Below are positions 20,943-43,489 of a stretch of DNA of 64,000 nt, in pieces. The stretch is from Pampus argenteus (taxonomy: Eukaryota; Chordata; Actinopteri; Scombriformes; Stromateidae): positions 424,501 through 488,500 of the forward strand of contig CM072871.1 of NCBI GenBank assembly GCA_036937835.1, in the 5' to 3' direction. The translations under genes were made by a program, and so were the position numbers. Within the stretch, counting starts at the first letter, position 1. Each line of letters starts with the position of its first letter. The notes beneath the pieces were generated by a model that made no database searches, was not told the origin of the DNA, and worked only from the letters and a program-made list of their open reading frames with translations.

Positions 20943-21544
20943 ATTATTATTTTATTTATTTATTGCCAGATGTGTGAGGGTAAGTGAATGTTGTCACAGC
21001 TACATAACGCAAAAAAAGAATGAACTGATTAATATTGAGCAACAAGCCTTTACATAGATGTTTGTCAAAAACTGAGAGAACAGACAAAACTTCAGTTATT
21101 ACATGGGAGTATACTGAATGAACCAATATAAACTGTTCTTAAACTAAGGCCTGTAAGACCACTGCTACATAAATTCTATTCAAATATATATATATCATTT
21201 CTGTACCGTCAACCCGTGTTGGCTCATAAAACTGAGACACTAACCTTAACTGTTTTTTGACTTTGACACCAGTTTTATATTCAGTGTATCTGCAGCTGGA
21301 GTCTTTCTCTGCCCTCTTGTGGTCAATACAGTACAAGCTTTATCTCAGCTTCAGCTGCAGCTTCACATTTTCTCACATGTACACTGAAATGCTAAATTGA
21401 GTCCTTGACTCTGTGATGCACAAACAAATGTCTGCTGTGTAAACATACATCTTACTTGTGACAGAAGTATATAAAGCTTATTACTCTGTTTGTGGGCTTC
21501 AGACATCTTGTGGCACAATGAGCTCCACCCTAGGATGACTCCCG

Positions 21545-22800
21545 TTGTCCAATCTATGTGAGGATTATGATGACAAAGCCAGGGAAAGCCCCGGATGAGT
21601 GGGATGCATGGTGACTGTAGGATGTGATGGTCTCATGGTTATTACCGGACAATAGGATACAGACAGGGGTGGTCTGATGGGTCACTTTCCCTAGAAGATG
21701 ACCGTCAAGGGCACTGGTGGGAACAGGACCAGGCAACCGGACACATCCTATCCCCAATTGGTGAGCAAGTTCTTCATTCATTATGTTGGCATCTGCCCCA
21801 GAGTCAATGAAAATGGCAAGGGTGTAAGAGTCTCCAGGCAGGAGGAGCTTGGCTTGTACTCCCCATCTACTGGTGAGCCCTGTCTTTTAATGGACACCTG
21901 AAGCAAAATGACTGGTCTGGCCACAATAGAGGCAAAGGTTTGCTTAGTGACACCTCTCACGTTCCTCTGGGGAGAGTCTGGTGCACCCAAGGTGCATCGG
22001 TCCACCTGCTGTGGACCAGTAGCATGGTAGCATGTTCATGAGTGCTCGGGCAGTGTCATGCCAAACACCTTCTGGAGCTCCTCAACAAATGACTGGAAGA
22101 AACCGCCGGCAGGAGTGTGTCTGTCCCCTGTCAGATGATTAATGGTGAAGGCCACCTTGTCTTCTTCTGAGAAAAACATGTGGGGTTGCAGGGCAAACAA
22201 AATTGAACAGTTTGTCAAGAAGGGATTACAGCTCTCGGGGGCCCCAGCATAGTGTTCTGGGGTTCCTATCTGGACCACGTGGACAGGATCTGGAACAGAG
22301 ATGGCTGCGGCCTGAGGTGGCTGAACTGGAGGAGGTCCTGGAGTAGTTGCCTGAGTTAACGCAGCTGATAGCTGTTGAACTTGTGCAGCTAACCTGCTCA
22401 TGGTTTGCTAGTGACTGTCTGGCTTCAATGGCAGCAGAAGTCATTTGAGCCTCATGCCGCTGGAGGATGGCCTCAATCCGAAAGCGGTTCTGGGGTGAGC
22501 TGGGGTGTGCTGGGTCCATGAGTGGCCAGATTGTACCCTAACGGGTGTGTGAGGACCCAATTGCAGTAATCCAAACCACAATATTGTTTAGTAAAGAGTC
22601 TTAAATCTTAATTTAGAGGTAATTCAGGAGAGTTGCAGCAGAATGCCACACCAGCAGACAAAGTGAGTGCACAGGTGAACAGAGTTGGTTGATGAGGTGG
22701 GAGTGGCCGACAGGGAGAGTGGAGCAGAGGAGAGGAGAGTGGGAAAACAGCTGGCAGTGCAGCAGAGGAGTGGATGCGACAGGAATAGGGATTACTTATT
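21545..22800 (-). mobile_element. Ty3/gypsy retrotransposon fragment: LTR, gag and start of protease
   Basis: Reading on the minus strand, an LTR-like block (about 22800-22560) ends in GGATTACTGCA and is followed by a primer-site-like TGGGTCCTCACAC. A gag-type frame then starts at 22519 (MDPAHPSSPQNRF), frameshifts, and continues as a Pro/Gln-rich region followed by IGTPEHYAGAPESCNPFLTN and SEEDKVAFTINHLTG, typical of sushi-class gypsy capsids. Further on are a decayed zinc knuckle and a protease-like stretch (ADANIMNEELAHQLGI). Several frameshifts are present and pol is absent, so it is inactive. It lies between the cystatin and syndig1 genes. Confidence 0.82.
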
Positions 22801-22809
22801 GCAACCTGC

Positions 22810-24025
22810 CTAATAAAAACTTTATCTAATCAAATATATAATAATAGATATAATAGTGTGCATGCAGATTACTGAACTGTTTAAACATGACACCAGGAAT
22901 ATATACTGTATGCACCTGTAAATAAGGGTATGTATCAGAATAAAACCAGGGAATGATGCAGTAAATAAGTGTTTAATGTATTTACGACAATTGCATTTAC
23001 ATTTTTCAATATTTCTTTTAACCATACTTCTTGCTCTTCTGGTTTTGTAGGAACTGCAGTGTTGTGTGTTGTTGTGTGTTACATCTTGTTGTTGTGTGAT
23101 GCTGTTGTAACTATACAACAGGGGCAGTGTAGCGTTCGATACTCTGAAAGGTCAGTTGCGGCTGATGAAGAGCAGCTGAGCAAATGTCCTGCAGCTCTGC
23201 TGAAGCTCATATTAAGTTTTAAATACTTTTATAATCAATACCGCCTACACATCAGCTCCCGGTGGACAGGACTACAGTACCCAGAACCCCCTGCTCTCCT
23301 CCAATGCTACTGCTAGGAGCCTGTTTACTGCCAAGGGGGTTTTCTTTTTTCTGTACATGCTTCATCAGAGGTTTCAAGAGGAGGATAAGAAGCAGAAGAA
23401 AAAGAATGATCCTAGTAAAGATGATTTTAAATATCTGAGTCTTTATCAGGTGATCTCTGTGCTGTTGTTCTGGGCTCTAATTACCACATTTCTCCTCTGA
23501 GCTCATTAAGGTTTCATTTAATCTAATTGTAAAATATTGACGTCAGTATTTAGGAAACAGCTGCTGATCTGAAAGTAGAGCACTTTATGAGAAATAAATT
23601 TCAGTCTGACAAAGATCCTCTCTCTCATATATTTCAGTATATTTATATTTTTGTGTATATTTATCTACCTTCTGGTTTGCACATTGGACACTCACAGCCT
23701 GCAAACTCAAGTGGGATGAAACAAAGTATTGGACTTTTCACCCTCATTGAAATGCCAGTCAATGGAAATCATTGTCAGTTAATATTTTCAGTTATTTGAC
23801 AACCATTCTCTGATAACCGCTTCTTAAATGTGAGGGTTTGCTCCTTTTCTGTGTTTTATATTTGTATAAATGATATATAACAGGGTTTTAATTTACTGAC
23901 AGTAATTTAGAGACATCACCTTGTGCTGTGTGTTTTTAGCCATGCTAGTGAAGTGGCTTTAATACATTGGTCAGCGCAGTATTTACCACCTCTGATCACC
24001 TGCTGGACTGACTTGAGTAAAAACC
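22810..24025. other. Intergenic DNA without recognised gene
   Basis: AT-rich with scattered short open frames of no recognisable family and no splice-linked coding signal. Confidence 0.5.
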
Positions 24026-24028
24026 TAC

Positions 24029-24290
24029 AAATCAAATCAAATCAAATCAAATTTTATTTATATAGCCCAAAATCACAAAATACATTTGTCTCAGAGGGCT
24101 TTACAATCTGTACAGGGAGTGACACCCTCTGTCCTTAGACCCTCGATTAGTGAGGAAACACTTGACCACCAAAAAACCTTTGAACAGGGAAAAAGGTGGA
24201 AGAAACCTCAGGAAGAGCCACAGAGGAGGGATCCCTCTCCCAGGACGGACAGACGTGCAATGATGTCACATGTACAGAACAATCAACACA
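24029..24290. repeat. Teleost dispersed repeat, TTTTATTTATATAGCCC type, long copy
   Basis: It starts with tandem AAATC units, then TTTTATTTATATAGCCCAAA, CTGTACAGGGAGTGACACCC, CCTCAGGAAGAGCCACAGAG and GATGTCACATGTACAGAACA. The same order of blocks occurs at 49587-49850 and, shorter, at 49184 and 14531. Confidence 0.85.
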
Positions 24291-24299
24291 CACATTGTA

Positions 24300-26025
24300 C
24301 ACTCACTATGAATTATAGTGAATTACAATGATAAAATAAGAATGTTTACAATGAATGATGAATTATTACAGTAGCCGTGGAACCTGTGATACAAGCTACA
24401 ATGCTAATGTTGCTAGTAGTAGATTGCGGACTCAAACAGTGTTGTTATACAAACTTGTATGTAGATATTTCCTCAAGAAAATATTTTTCTGGCCCCGATA
24501 TGAGGTCAGTTTGTTATTGTAAAGTTCAGAATATTTAGAAACAGAAGAAATGTGTTTTTGTCCATCTTTCAAGTCAAGCTGAGGTCAACAGTGATTGGCT
24601 GCACTCCTATGTTTCTGTCATATACTGAACAAATACAATCAAAGATAAAGTAAAAACAAATCACAGGGGTTTATTTCAGTTAGCATATACAGTAAGTCTG
24701 GGCTTATTTTATATTTTTATTCTTGTCATCAGAAGACTCAACACTTTCCTCCACCAAAATCATTCGATACTGTAGTGAGTAAAACATCACCAGGTTTATC
24801 CTTTAATGTTGACCTTTTTTAAATCATAATCTTTCCCAAACTTTAGCCAGACTTTTTAGTTTTAGACTAGTTTCTATGTGAGACTTAAACGTGACCTTCA
24901 GGTGTTTTTCTGTCATCACATCTCAGAGAATCAAACCTGGAAACGTTTGTTCACAAATGAAAACACAAAAGGTCAAATGAACACATTTGGATGAGCTGAA
25001 GCCCAAAAAATTATTGAGACACATTTCAGTGGAAACACAATATTTATGTTTTATTAGCAAGCAGTAGTCCAGAGGTTGTTAAAAAACAACAATCAAACAA
25101 CCAATCACAGAGCATTGCTGTTTGTTTTACAGCTGGGCAGGAAGTATGTTTCTCTTTTGATCAAGCTAAGCTAGCAGTTTCCCCCTGCTTCCAGTCTTTG
25201 TGCTAAGCTAGGCTAAACACATCTTATCTTGTAGCTTTCAGTGTGTGTTGTGGACACAAAGAGATAAAACTGACAAACAGCAAAATGTCATAATCATCCT
25301 TTAAAGTGGGTTGAGGGTTGTATGAGGTTGATTATCTCTCAGGTATTAACACTTTCAGTGACCCCACAGCCCAGCAGGTGTGTCACCACAGTGAAACCAT
25401 TGAACAACATGACAGGTGGTTGCAGCCCTTTAGCTCAGTGTTTGAATGTTAAGCTGCCAAGAATGAGATAAAGACCAAGATCGTGCTTCCCGAATGGATC
25501 GAAGCTTTAAGGTGATTCCAGACCAACTGATCACCTTCATAACACTCAACTCTGTTAAAGTGGCACCTTGAATATGTTTTGTTCTCTTTGGCTGCACCAT
25601 ATGGCAATATGTAGTAATTTAATCCAGATATCTCTGTCATCATGCAACAGTACGTGGCGTCTCAGGCGGACCAACCAGACTGCAGATAGATCCTTCTCTA
25701 CCAACCACTGGGTGATGGAAAATGCGCCACTAACTGTGTCCGTTTCTTCATAATAATGCAAATGCAGGGGCTTCCATCAGTGGGCTATAGGCTCAGTCAC
25801 CATTGTGTTACCTCATTCAGTGATAGATAGTCACTGACATGTATTTCAATGAAAATCTTTGAAATCACAACTTTAAACTGTCGTCTGATTGAAATGCTGC
25901 GACAGAAAACTTTATAATGTCACATTTCAGTTATGTTTTTATTTTTTTATCTTACTAAATTAAATATATTTCATCTGTTTTTATCATAATCTGTAGTCAT
26001 TTTCTAATTTGTCAGTTTTCATTTT
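24300..26025. other. Intergenic DNA with one teleost repeat fragment
   Basis: The only recognised element is at 25165-25215 (CTTCCAGTCTTTGTGCTAAG, a family shared with 18479 and 36136). No gene was seen. Confidence 0.5.
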
Positions 26026-26029
26026 TAAA

Positions 26030-26285
26030 AGTCTGTATAGATTCTCACTCATCCAGGTCATTGTAGTCAAAGAAGTTAAGTAAGCAACTGGACCCTCTTT
26101 CCTTTCTGCTTTGGAAGGGATGCTGTCTGCCCGGTGTTGTAGGGTTCCCATTTGTTATAATGAGGGGTGTGGTCTACAGCTCCACCCTCTGTGATCCAGA
26201 GATACAGCTCCTGGTTTCCATCATCAGGTTAGAACTGAAGAAGCCTTTTGGATGAAAGATGAAACGTCTTCAAGCTCAAAGGAAA
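26030..26285 (+). mobile_element. Penelope-like repeat fragment, degraded hammerhead-core region
   Basis: It runs from GATTCTCACTCATCCAGGTC to a plus-strand block CTGAAGAAGCC, TTTTGGATGAAAGAT, GAAACGTCTTC. The core shows CTGAAGA instead of CTGATGA, so it would be catalytically dead. The related copies at 13570 and 39690 keep CTGATGA. Confidence 0.5.
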
Positions 26286-26289
26286 AGTA

Positions 26290-27255
26290 AATAATATATA
26301 AAAATATATTTTTTTCACTTTCTGTTACACTGCCCTTCTCTCATATTCTCAGGGGTCGTGTCCACTTGGTTGAATTAACTTTATTAAAATTGTCACTGGG
26401 CCGGGGGTTCCCACATTGCAGCCGCTTGACTGATCTGTAAATTAGGTGTGTTTCCATTCACATACATGAAGCATGTGACTGTGTGGAGTGCTGAGGAGAC
26501 ATAAAGTTCCTTTAAATGAACACATGAAACTAACAGAGATGTCATATCTCATCACGGCTTCCATCATTTGAGTTTAGACTGACTCTCTTTTAATGATGTC
26601 ATCTTCTTCTGCAATAACTTAATGGAACCAACTGCAGGATGAGGGCCACCTACTGTTTATCCTGATAATGTTCAGTGGATGGAAAAAAACATTCACTATA
26701 TTTTATATTGAACATCCTTTAAAATTTGTGCTAAATTTGGATGAAACTCAAGATTATAAAAAAGGTTAGCAGTCCTTGGAGGGTTGGGTTCAGAGGAATA
26801 TGGCAGCATGATATCAGTGATTATGTTCAGACCTGCAGGTCTCAGTAATATCTGCAGACAGTTTTCTGATGGTTTCACTGCCCTGAGAGGTTTGGACAGC
26901 AGAGAATGAAGGTGAAGTGTTTTAAGCAATGAACAGAAAGCAGTGGCTGCCTGAAGGGAAAGAGAAGTAACCCAGAATGGCCCTTTAAAACCAGCAGAAA
27001 GGAGGATTTGCAGGTATTCTCTGAGGTTGATCTGACTGTAACACAGATTTGAAACAGAGCAAAGTTCAACAGTTTCTTTTTTAACAAACGTCTCCACAGT
27101 TTGTCAGAAATGACTCATTCAGTCTATGTCTCCTGAAGCACAGACAGGATCCAGGATCGGCTCTGTAATGAAACCTGTTCTCTTAAAGTTCAGTTTCAGT
27201 GAGATTTTCTTACGATTTTCCAGTTTACTGCACTCCGACTGTATTTTTAGTCTGT
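26290..27255. other. Intergenic DNA without recognised gene
   Basis: A 133-codon minus-strand frame (27097-26696) has no recognisable domain and no supporting splice or promoter context; I treat it as chance. Nothing else was seen. Confidence 0.5.
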
Positions 27256-27263
27256 ATATATTA

Positions 27264-27890
27264 GTACTGCAGTAACAGTACATAAGTATAGTGATCTTGA
27301 TGTAGTTAAAGTACTGCAGTAACAGTACATAAGTATAGTGATCTTGATGTAGTTAAAGTACTGCAGTAACAGTACATAAGTATAGTGATCTTGATGTAGT
27401 TAAAGTACTGCAGTAACAGTACATAAGTATAGTGATCTTGATGTAGTTAAAGTACTGCAGTAACAGTACATAAGTATAGTGATCTTGATGTAGTTAAAGT
27501 ACTGCAGTAACAGTACATAAGTATAGTGATCTTGATGTAGTTAAAGTACTGCAGTAACAGTACATAAGTATAGTGATCTTGATGTAGTTAAAGTACTGCA
27601 GTAACAGTACATAAGTACTGTGATCATGATGTAGTTAAAGTACTGCAGTAACAGTACATAAGTATAGTGATCTTGATGTAGTTAAAGTACTGCAGTAACA
27701 GTACATAAGTATAGTGATCTTGATGTAGTTAAAGTACTGCAGTAACAGTACATAAGTATAGTGATCTTGATGTAGTTAAAGTACTGCAGTAACAGTACAT
27801 AAGTATAGTGATCTTGATGTAGTTAAAGTACTGCAGTAACAGTACATAAGTATTGTGATCTTGATGTAGTTAAAGTACTGCAGTATCAGT
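27264..27890. repeat. 47-bp minisatellite, about 13 copies
   Basis: The unit starts GTACTGCAGTAACAGTACAT and continues AAGTATAGTGATCTTGATGT, with a period of exactly 47 bp. Copies are nearly identical; single changes (e.g. TACTGTGATCATGAT near 27615) mark individual units, pointing to recent expansion. It lies about 1 kb beyond the 3' end of syndig1. Confidence 0.97.
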
Positions 27891-28023
27891 AGTGACTGAT
27901 ATATTATTATATGTGACATCATTATATTATTAATACTGAAGCATCAGTGTTAGAGCAGCATGTTACTGTTGTAGCTGCTGGAGGTGGAGCTAGTTTCAAC
28001 TACTTTATATACAGTTAGCTAGT

Positions 28024-28395
28024 TTAGTCCAGTGGTTCCCAACCTAGGGGTCGGGGCCCTCCAAAGGGTCACCAGATAAATCTGAGGGGTCGTGAGATGA
28101 TTAATGGGAGAGGAAAGAAGAAGAAACAAAGTTCTGATACACAAATCTGTTTTCAGCTTTTGGACTTTTTCTCTAATCTTTGATTTTTGCTGAAATATTG
28201 GATCATTTGAACATTTATTGAAATGAAACCATGTGAGAAGTTTAGAGGTAAAAATCACTATTTGGTGGAGCTGTTAACAACTCATAGACATCTGAAATGT
28301 GACCCGACTACACACTGCTTTTAGTAAGACGTCAACAGACTAAAAGGTTGAAACCACTGGTTTCATCTTTAACAATGTGTTGGATTTTTTGTGAC
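28024..28395. mobile_element. hAT-like MITE
   Basis: CAGTGGTTCCCAACCTAGGG on the left and an inverted AGGTTGAAACCACTG on the right form hAT-type terminal repeats about 330 bp apart. The flanks GTTTAGTC and GTTTCATC could be an 8-bp duplication with two mismatches. However, a reverse-oriented copy at 53650-54012 also shares about 30 bp of the right flank (to TTAACAATGTGTTGGATTTT), so the element may be nested in a longer repeat. Confidence 0.7.
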
Positions 28396-28916
28396 TCACA
28401 TAATTTTATTTCACAGATCAACAGGTGGCAGCAACGCAGAAAAAACACAGCAACAAAGATAGCTGGTTAACAAACATGGCTGTAAACACAGCAGAGTTTA
28501 AAATATTTTCAAATGTGGACGTTGATGATAAAGAAAGTTTGTTAGAAGATACATGCTGTGAGTTTTAAATTCACAGGGACCTCAAGTTTAGGGAAACATG
28601 GTGGTTAAAGCTTTAAATAACTGATTTTCAACAATTAACTGGCTCAAACTTCGATAAACCAGAAAATAAAATGTGAAATCTTTCATTTAAATTTGATTTG
28701 GTTTGATTTATCAATAAATGGATGTTTATAAAGAAAATCACACTGAAACTGTCCTTTACATGAAACTGGATCCAATCAGAGATCCTGCGATCTGATTGGT
28801 TTAAAGCTTTCACGCTTCAGAGTCACATGTTGACCTGCTGAGGAAACGCTCACCTGAGAGCCAGACAGCAGCTGAACATGGACGTCACGCTCCCAGTGGC
28901 TGATGGGTAATTTCTG

Positions 28917-39288
<10,372 letters not shown>

Positions 39289-39424
39289 CTTTCCACAGAG
39301 TTTGACGGGTCACACTCTCCTGAGATACAAAAGTAGTAAAACAGATTAAGAACAGAGAAAACCTGCAGCAAGTATATCCACAGAGGGAGCCATTCACATG
39401 ACTAACATGATTTAATTAATCAAT

Positions 39425-39690
39425 TGTCACTGTTATCATCCTCCTGTTCATTCTGGCCATTAGAAGATCCCTTCATAATGCACTTACAATGGAAGCGATA
39501 GGGACAAAATCCACAAACATGTATTAAAGCTGTATGTAAAAAATGTAGTAAAGCTTATCTGAAGCTCATATGAAGCTTCAGCATCCAAATGAGTCAAATA
39601 CAGTAGATATCTTTCAATGTTACATTGTTTTAATGCCAAAGTCTCAACAGGGAAACACAAACAGTTTGATGCTAAAACACTTTGTCTCAA
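39425..39690. repeat. Dispersed repeat family sharing a TTCATAATGCACTTACA block
   Basis: ATCATCCTCCTGTTCATTCT, AGATCCCTTCATAATGCACT and a following GAAGCTTCAGC-type stretch occur here. Reverse-oriented at 43490-43850, partial at 60180-60290, and same-oriented at the right edge (63940-64000). No coding is seen; it is probably a MITE or SINE. Confidence 0.8.
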
Positions 39691-39850
39691 GGAAATAAAT
39701 CGAACGCAACTGGACTTGGTTATTTGTCTTTGAAGACGTTTCACCTCCCATCCAAGAGGCTTCATCAGTTCATGCTAGCTTGACTAGGCTGGGACTAGAG
39801 ATAACTATGACCTGGATGAATGAGAATATTCACAGGCCTAAAACACTTTG
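39690..39850 (-). mobile_element. Penelope-like fragment with hammerhead-core-like motif
   Basis: Minus strand shows CTGATGA (39762-39768), a hairpin CCTCTTGG/GGGAGG, then GAAAC (39738-39742) and GTCTTCAAAGAC, nearly identical to the copy in apmap intron 6. The plus strand continues into GACCTGGATGAATGAGAA, the partner seen with such elements. It lies just upstream of the syndig1 ATG exon. Confidence 0.5.
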
Positions 39851-39954
39851 TGTTCAGAGCAGGTTGAAGCTCTGACTTTTGACTGCAGCAGCATTTCTGA
39901 ACTTTGACCAGGTTTAACATGAAGTTGACATTTGGAGTAAAGAAGGAGAAACAG

Positions 39955-40075
39955 ACGTGAAATCCTGCTACTATAGTTTGTTTATGCAGCTTCTGAAGCT
40001 TCCTGAAGCTGACCAATCAGAACAGAGCGGGCTCATCAGGAGGCGGGTCTTAAAGAGACAGGAGCGGTTAAAGGC
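39955..40075. repeat. Second copy of the repeat at 30275
   Basis: GTGAAATCCTGCTACTATAG, CTTCCTGAAGCTGACCAATC and GGCGGGTCTTAAAGAGACAG match 30275-30400 in the same orientation, with an 18-bp difference in the middle. Confidence 0.85.
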
Positions 40076-40148
40076 TGAACTGAGCGGTTTTCAGATTACA
40101 GTGTCCTTGAGTGTACCAACAGATACACGCTGTACTTGCTGTACTACG

Positions 40149-40150
<2 letters not shown>

Positions 40151-40227
<77 letters not shown>
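40151..40227. repeat. (TG)n(GA)n microsatellite
   Basis: TG units interrupted once by GC, followed directly by about ten GA units. A second short TG run is at 40327-40347. Confidence 0.95.
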
Positions 40228-40454
40228 TGATGACGTGTGTTTACAAACATGAGTGTATAGTATTGTCTGTATGTGTAATTCACCTGCTGAGCAGCATCCT
40301 GGATGCAGTTAGATGCTTCAGTGAACGTGTGTGTGTGTGTGTGTGTGCAGCTGAAGGTCAGCGTGTCATTAATGAGCTTGTTAAAACTGATCTAGAGTTA
40401 GTTCAGGTACAGTCTGCATGCCACCACATTGGATTTGAAATGAAACAACGGAAC

Positions 40455-41420
40455 TGAAGTTCATACTTTCAGGTTTAATTCAAGAGGATGAACAAAAATA
40501 TATACGATATATAATATATATAAACATGTAGGAATTATATCTATTTTTAATACAAACGCTCTTCATTTCAGCGGCTCAAAGTAATTGGACAAATAAACAT
40601 AACCCTAGTAAAATGTTACTTTAATATTCAGTTGAGAATCCTTTGCAGGCTGACTGCCTGAAGTCTGGAAGCCATGGACATCACCAAACGCTGGGTCCTT
40701 TACTGCAGCTGTCTTCAGTTGGTGCTTGTTTGAAGGTATTTCTGCCTTAAGTTTTGTCTTGAGGAAGTGAAATTGATGCTCGATTGGGTTGCGATCTGCT
40801 TTAACAACTCTTGGGTTGCTTTTGCAGTATGTTTTGGGTCATTGTCCATCTGTGAAGCTTTGCTGCATTTGGCTGAATCTGAGCAGAAAGTTTATCCCGA
40901 TACACGCTCATGAAGTCTCTTCATGGTAGACTTAGAAACTGGTACACCTACTTCCTGGAGAAAGGATCCTGGGATCATCCACCACTGTTGTCTTCTGTGA
41001 ACATCCAGGCCTTTTTGAATTTCCTACCTTCACCAGTGCACTCTTTTTTCTCAGAATGCACCAAACTGTTTTGGCCACTCCTAACATTTCTGCTGTTTCT
41101 CTGATGGACTTCTCATGATGGTCTGTTTCCCTCCTTTGATGCATGTTGTGTGTTCACAGCAACAGCTTCCAAATGCAAACACCACATCTGGAATCAACTA
41201 CCTTTTAGAGACCTTTTAACTGCTTAATTGGTGACAGGTTAACAAGGGAGGAGCCCATGCAGCCTTGTTATTTCCAGTTGTCCAATTACTTTTGAATAAG
41301 ATGCAGCTACATATTAAAGAGCTTGATCCAATTTGGATGTGAATACTCTCAAATTACAACTGAGAGCCTGAAGCCCATATTAATTATTTAATTGTATCCT
41401 GAATATGGTTTCATCTACAG
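40455..41420 (-). mobile_element. Tc1/mariner element, internally deleted
   Basis: Minus strand encodes a helix-turn-helix stretch (KSIRETAEMLGVAKTVW, then KRPGCSQKTTVVDDPR), typical of Tc1 transposase N-termini. Only about 80 bp later comes DNDPKHTAKATQELLK, the second catalytic Asp motif, and then a shifted NPIEHQFHFLK with the third acidic residue. The region with the first catalytic Asp is missing, so the copy is deleted and dead. Inverted repeats TCAAAGTAATTGGAC (40576-40590) and GTCCAATTACTTTTGA (41280-41295) mark the subterminal ends; exact tips are uncertain. Confidence 0.85.
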
Positions 41421-41979
41421 CTAAAATAACAAATATGTACAAATATTTTATATTAATATTATTATTGTTATTGTTATAATAGTACATTATATTGCTTGTT
41501 TTATATTGCTTGCTTTTATCACTAACAAATACAGGTCAGAACATTTTAATGTAGTGTGGATCCCATTTTACATACGTTGGGTAGATATAATACTAAGAAA
41601 ATAAAAATCAAAAGTTAAAATAAAAATATTACAAATTATTATTATATGTCAAATCTTGAGTGGCAAAGTTCCTCAAATGTGTACTTTAGTATTTAGTTAC
41701 ATTACAACACTGATCTTTCTATACTATCTCTACAGTCAGTTTTTGTTCTGTACTTTGTGGTTTATTATAACAGATTTTATTGATTTTTTTATATTTATCA
41801 TATTTCGTCGTGTTTATGACCTGCAACTCATATTCGTCTGAACACACACACGCCGACAATGTCACCTGGTCTGACGTCAGAGCTATACATGCTAAACATG
41901 TCGTGTGTGAGGACACAACACGCACGCACGCACGCACGCACATACGCGTGCACACACTCACCTCCCAAGGTGAGACGTG

Positions 41980-42185
41980 AGACCGTCCATCCGTCCATCC
42001 AGGTTTCACACCGATACCTCCTCCGTCCTCCAGCCGCTCTCAGTACGCTATGTGCCGCGTAGAGAGCCCAGAGAAGCCCGGGAAAGGTCTGGAGCTTTAA
42101 GAGGACAAAAGAGCCGAGAGGAGAGGCAGGCGGACACGCAGAGAGGCAGGTGTCCGTCTGGTCGGAGGATGGTTCTCCTGCAGAG
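41980..42185 (-). promoter_or_regulatory. syndig1: Possible syndig1 promoter or 5' UTR exon
   Basis: A locally CpG-rich, non-repetitive patch (CGCGTAGAG, GCCCGGG, GCCGAGAGG) stands between AT-rich DNA and simple repeats, 2.7 kb upstream of the syndig1 coding start, where an upstream exon is required by the acceptor at 39320. Assignment to syndig1 is inference. Confidence 0.25.
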
Positions 42186-42189
42186 AAGA

Positions 42190-42223
42190 GAAGTAGAAGA
42201 AGGAGGAGGAGGAGGAGAAGAGA

Positions 42224-42259
<36 letters not shown>

Positions 42260-42316
42260 CAGAGAGAGAGGGAGAGAGAGAGAGAGAGATACTCTCTATA
42301 TATAGTTACATTACAA

Positions 42317-42410
<94 letters not shown>

Positions 42411-42447
42411 GGAGAAAGAGAAAGAGAGAGAGAGACAGAGAGAGAGG

Positions 42448-42488
<41 letters not shown>

Positions 42489-42524
42489 GGAGAGAGATAC
42501 TCTCTATATATAGTTACATTACAA

Positions 42525-42614
<90 letters not shown>

Positions 42615-42651
42615 GGAGAAAGAGAAAGAGAGAGAGAGACAGAGAGAGAGG

Positions 42652-42692
<41 letters not shown>

Positions 42693-42728
42693 GGAGAGAG
42701 ATACTCTCTATATATAGTTACATTACAA

Positions 42729-42775
<47 letters not shown>

Positions 42776-42780
42776 AATAT
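42190..42780. repeat. Compound (GA)n/(TA)n array with triplicated ~205-bp block
   Basis: The order GATACTCTCTATATATAGTT, ACATTACAACAC, (TA)n, (GA)n is repeated three times, with starts near 42288, 42497 and 42699. The single-copy piece TAGTTACATTACAACACT also occurs at 41694, about 600 bp upstream, probably the source. Confidence 0.92.
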
Positions 42781-42844
42781 ATGAGAGAAAGAGACACATC
42801 TGCTGCTGCTATATGTTAGGAGGTATGCACTGAATACAGAGGAG

Positions 42845-42867
42845 GTGTGTGTGTGTGTGTGTTTGTG

Positions 42868-42902
<35 letters not shown>

Positions 42903-42940
42903 CTGTGTGTATGTGTGTGTGTGTGTGAGAGAGAGAGAGA
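42845..42940. repeat. (TG)n(GA)n microsatellite
   Basis: About 80 bp of TG with TT and TA interruptions, ending in a short GA run. Confidence 0.95.
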
Positions 42941-43388
42941 GGTTTCCTGCTCATGGTCCTAAAGCCCCTCACAGTCTCTCTGAGTCTTTGGTGTTGCTTT
43001 ATTTTCCAAAAATGTAAATGTAAAATTAAATGTATTTATCTCCCTGAAAAATGTTGCAGATGTTGGTTTTACTGAATTGTTTTGTCTTGTTGCATGGAAA
43101 AAAACAAAGAGGAATCACATACAACCGGTCAGCTTCGTTAGTAGTCTGCGTTGTGTTTTTTTTGCATAAAGAAGCTCAGACCTGAACATCTCTGGAGAAG
43201 CTCTCCGTTTATTCACTGACAAACCTGACAAAACATGTGTCGAACAACAACAAAAATCTGGTCACTCAATATGAGCTCCTCTCCCAAGTCCAACAGAGAA
43301 AAGGGGAGAGGTGGAAGTTTGCCACGCCTATATAAAGAGCCCCAAAAGTGACCGACGGGGTACAAAAGCAGAGCCCCAAAGTTCCACA

Positions 43389-43412
43389 ATATATATATAT
43401 ATATATATATAT
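43389..43412. repeat. (TA)n microsatellite
   Basis: Twelve TA units. The surrounding 42980-43490 interval has no recognised gene. Confidence 0.85.
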
Positions 43413-43489
43413 ACTGTTCATACTGGCTGTTCAAAGATCTGCTTCAAATGTGCTTTCAGTGTCAGTGATGGAGGTTAAAATCCACAGTG

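Noticed and set aside
26696..27097. 133-codon minus-strand open frame
   Set aside because: No recognisable domain, no homologue recalled, no promoter or splice context, and codon composition like the surrounding AT-rich DNA.
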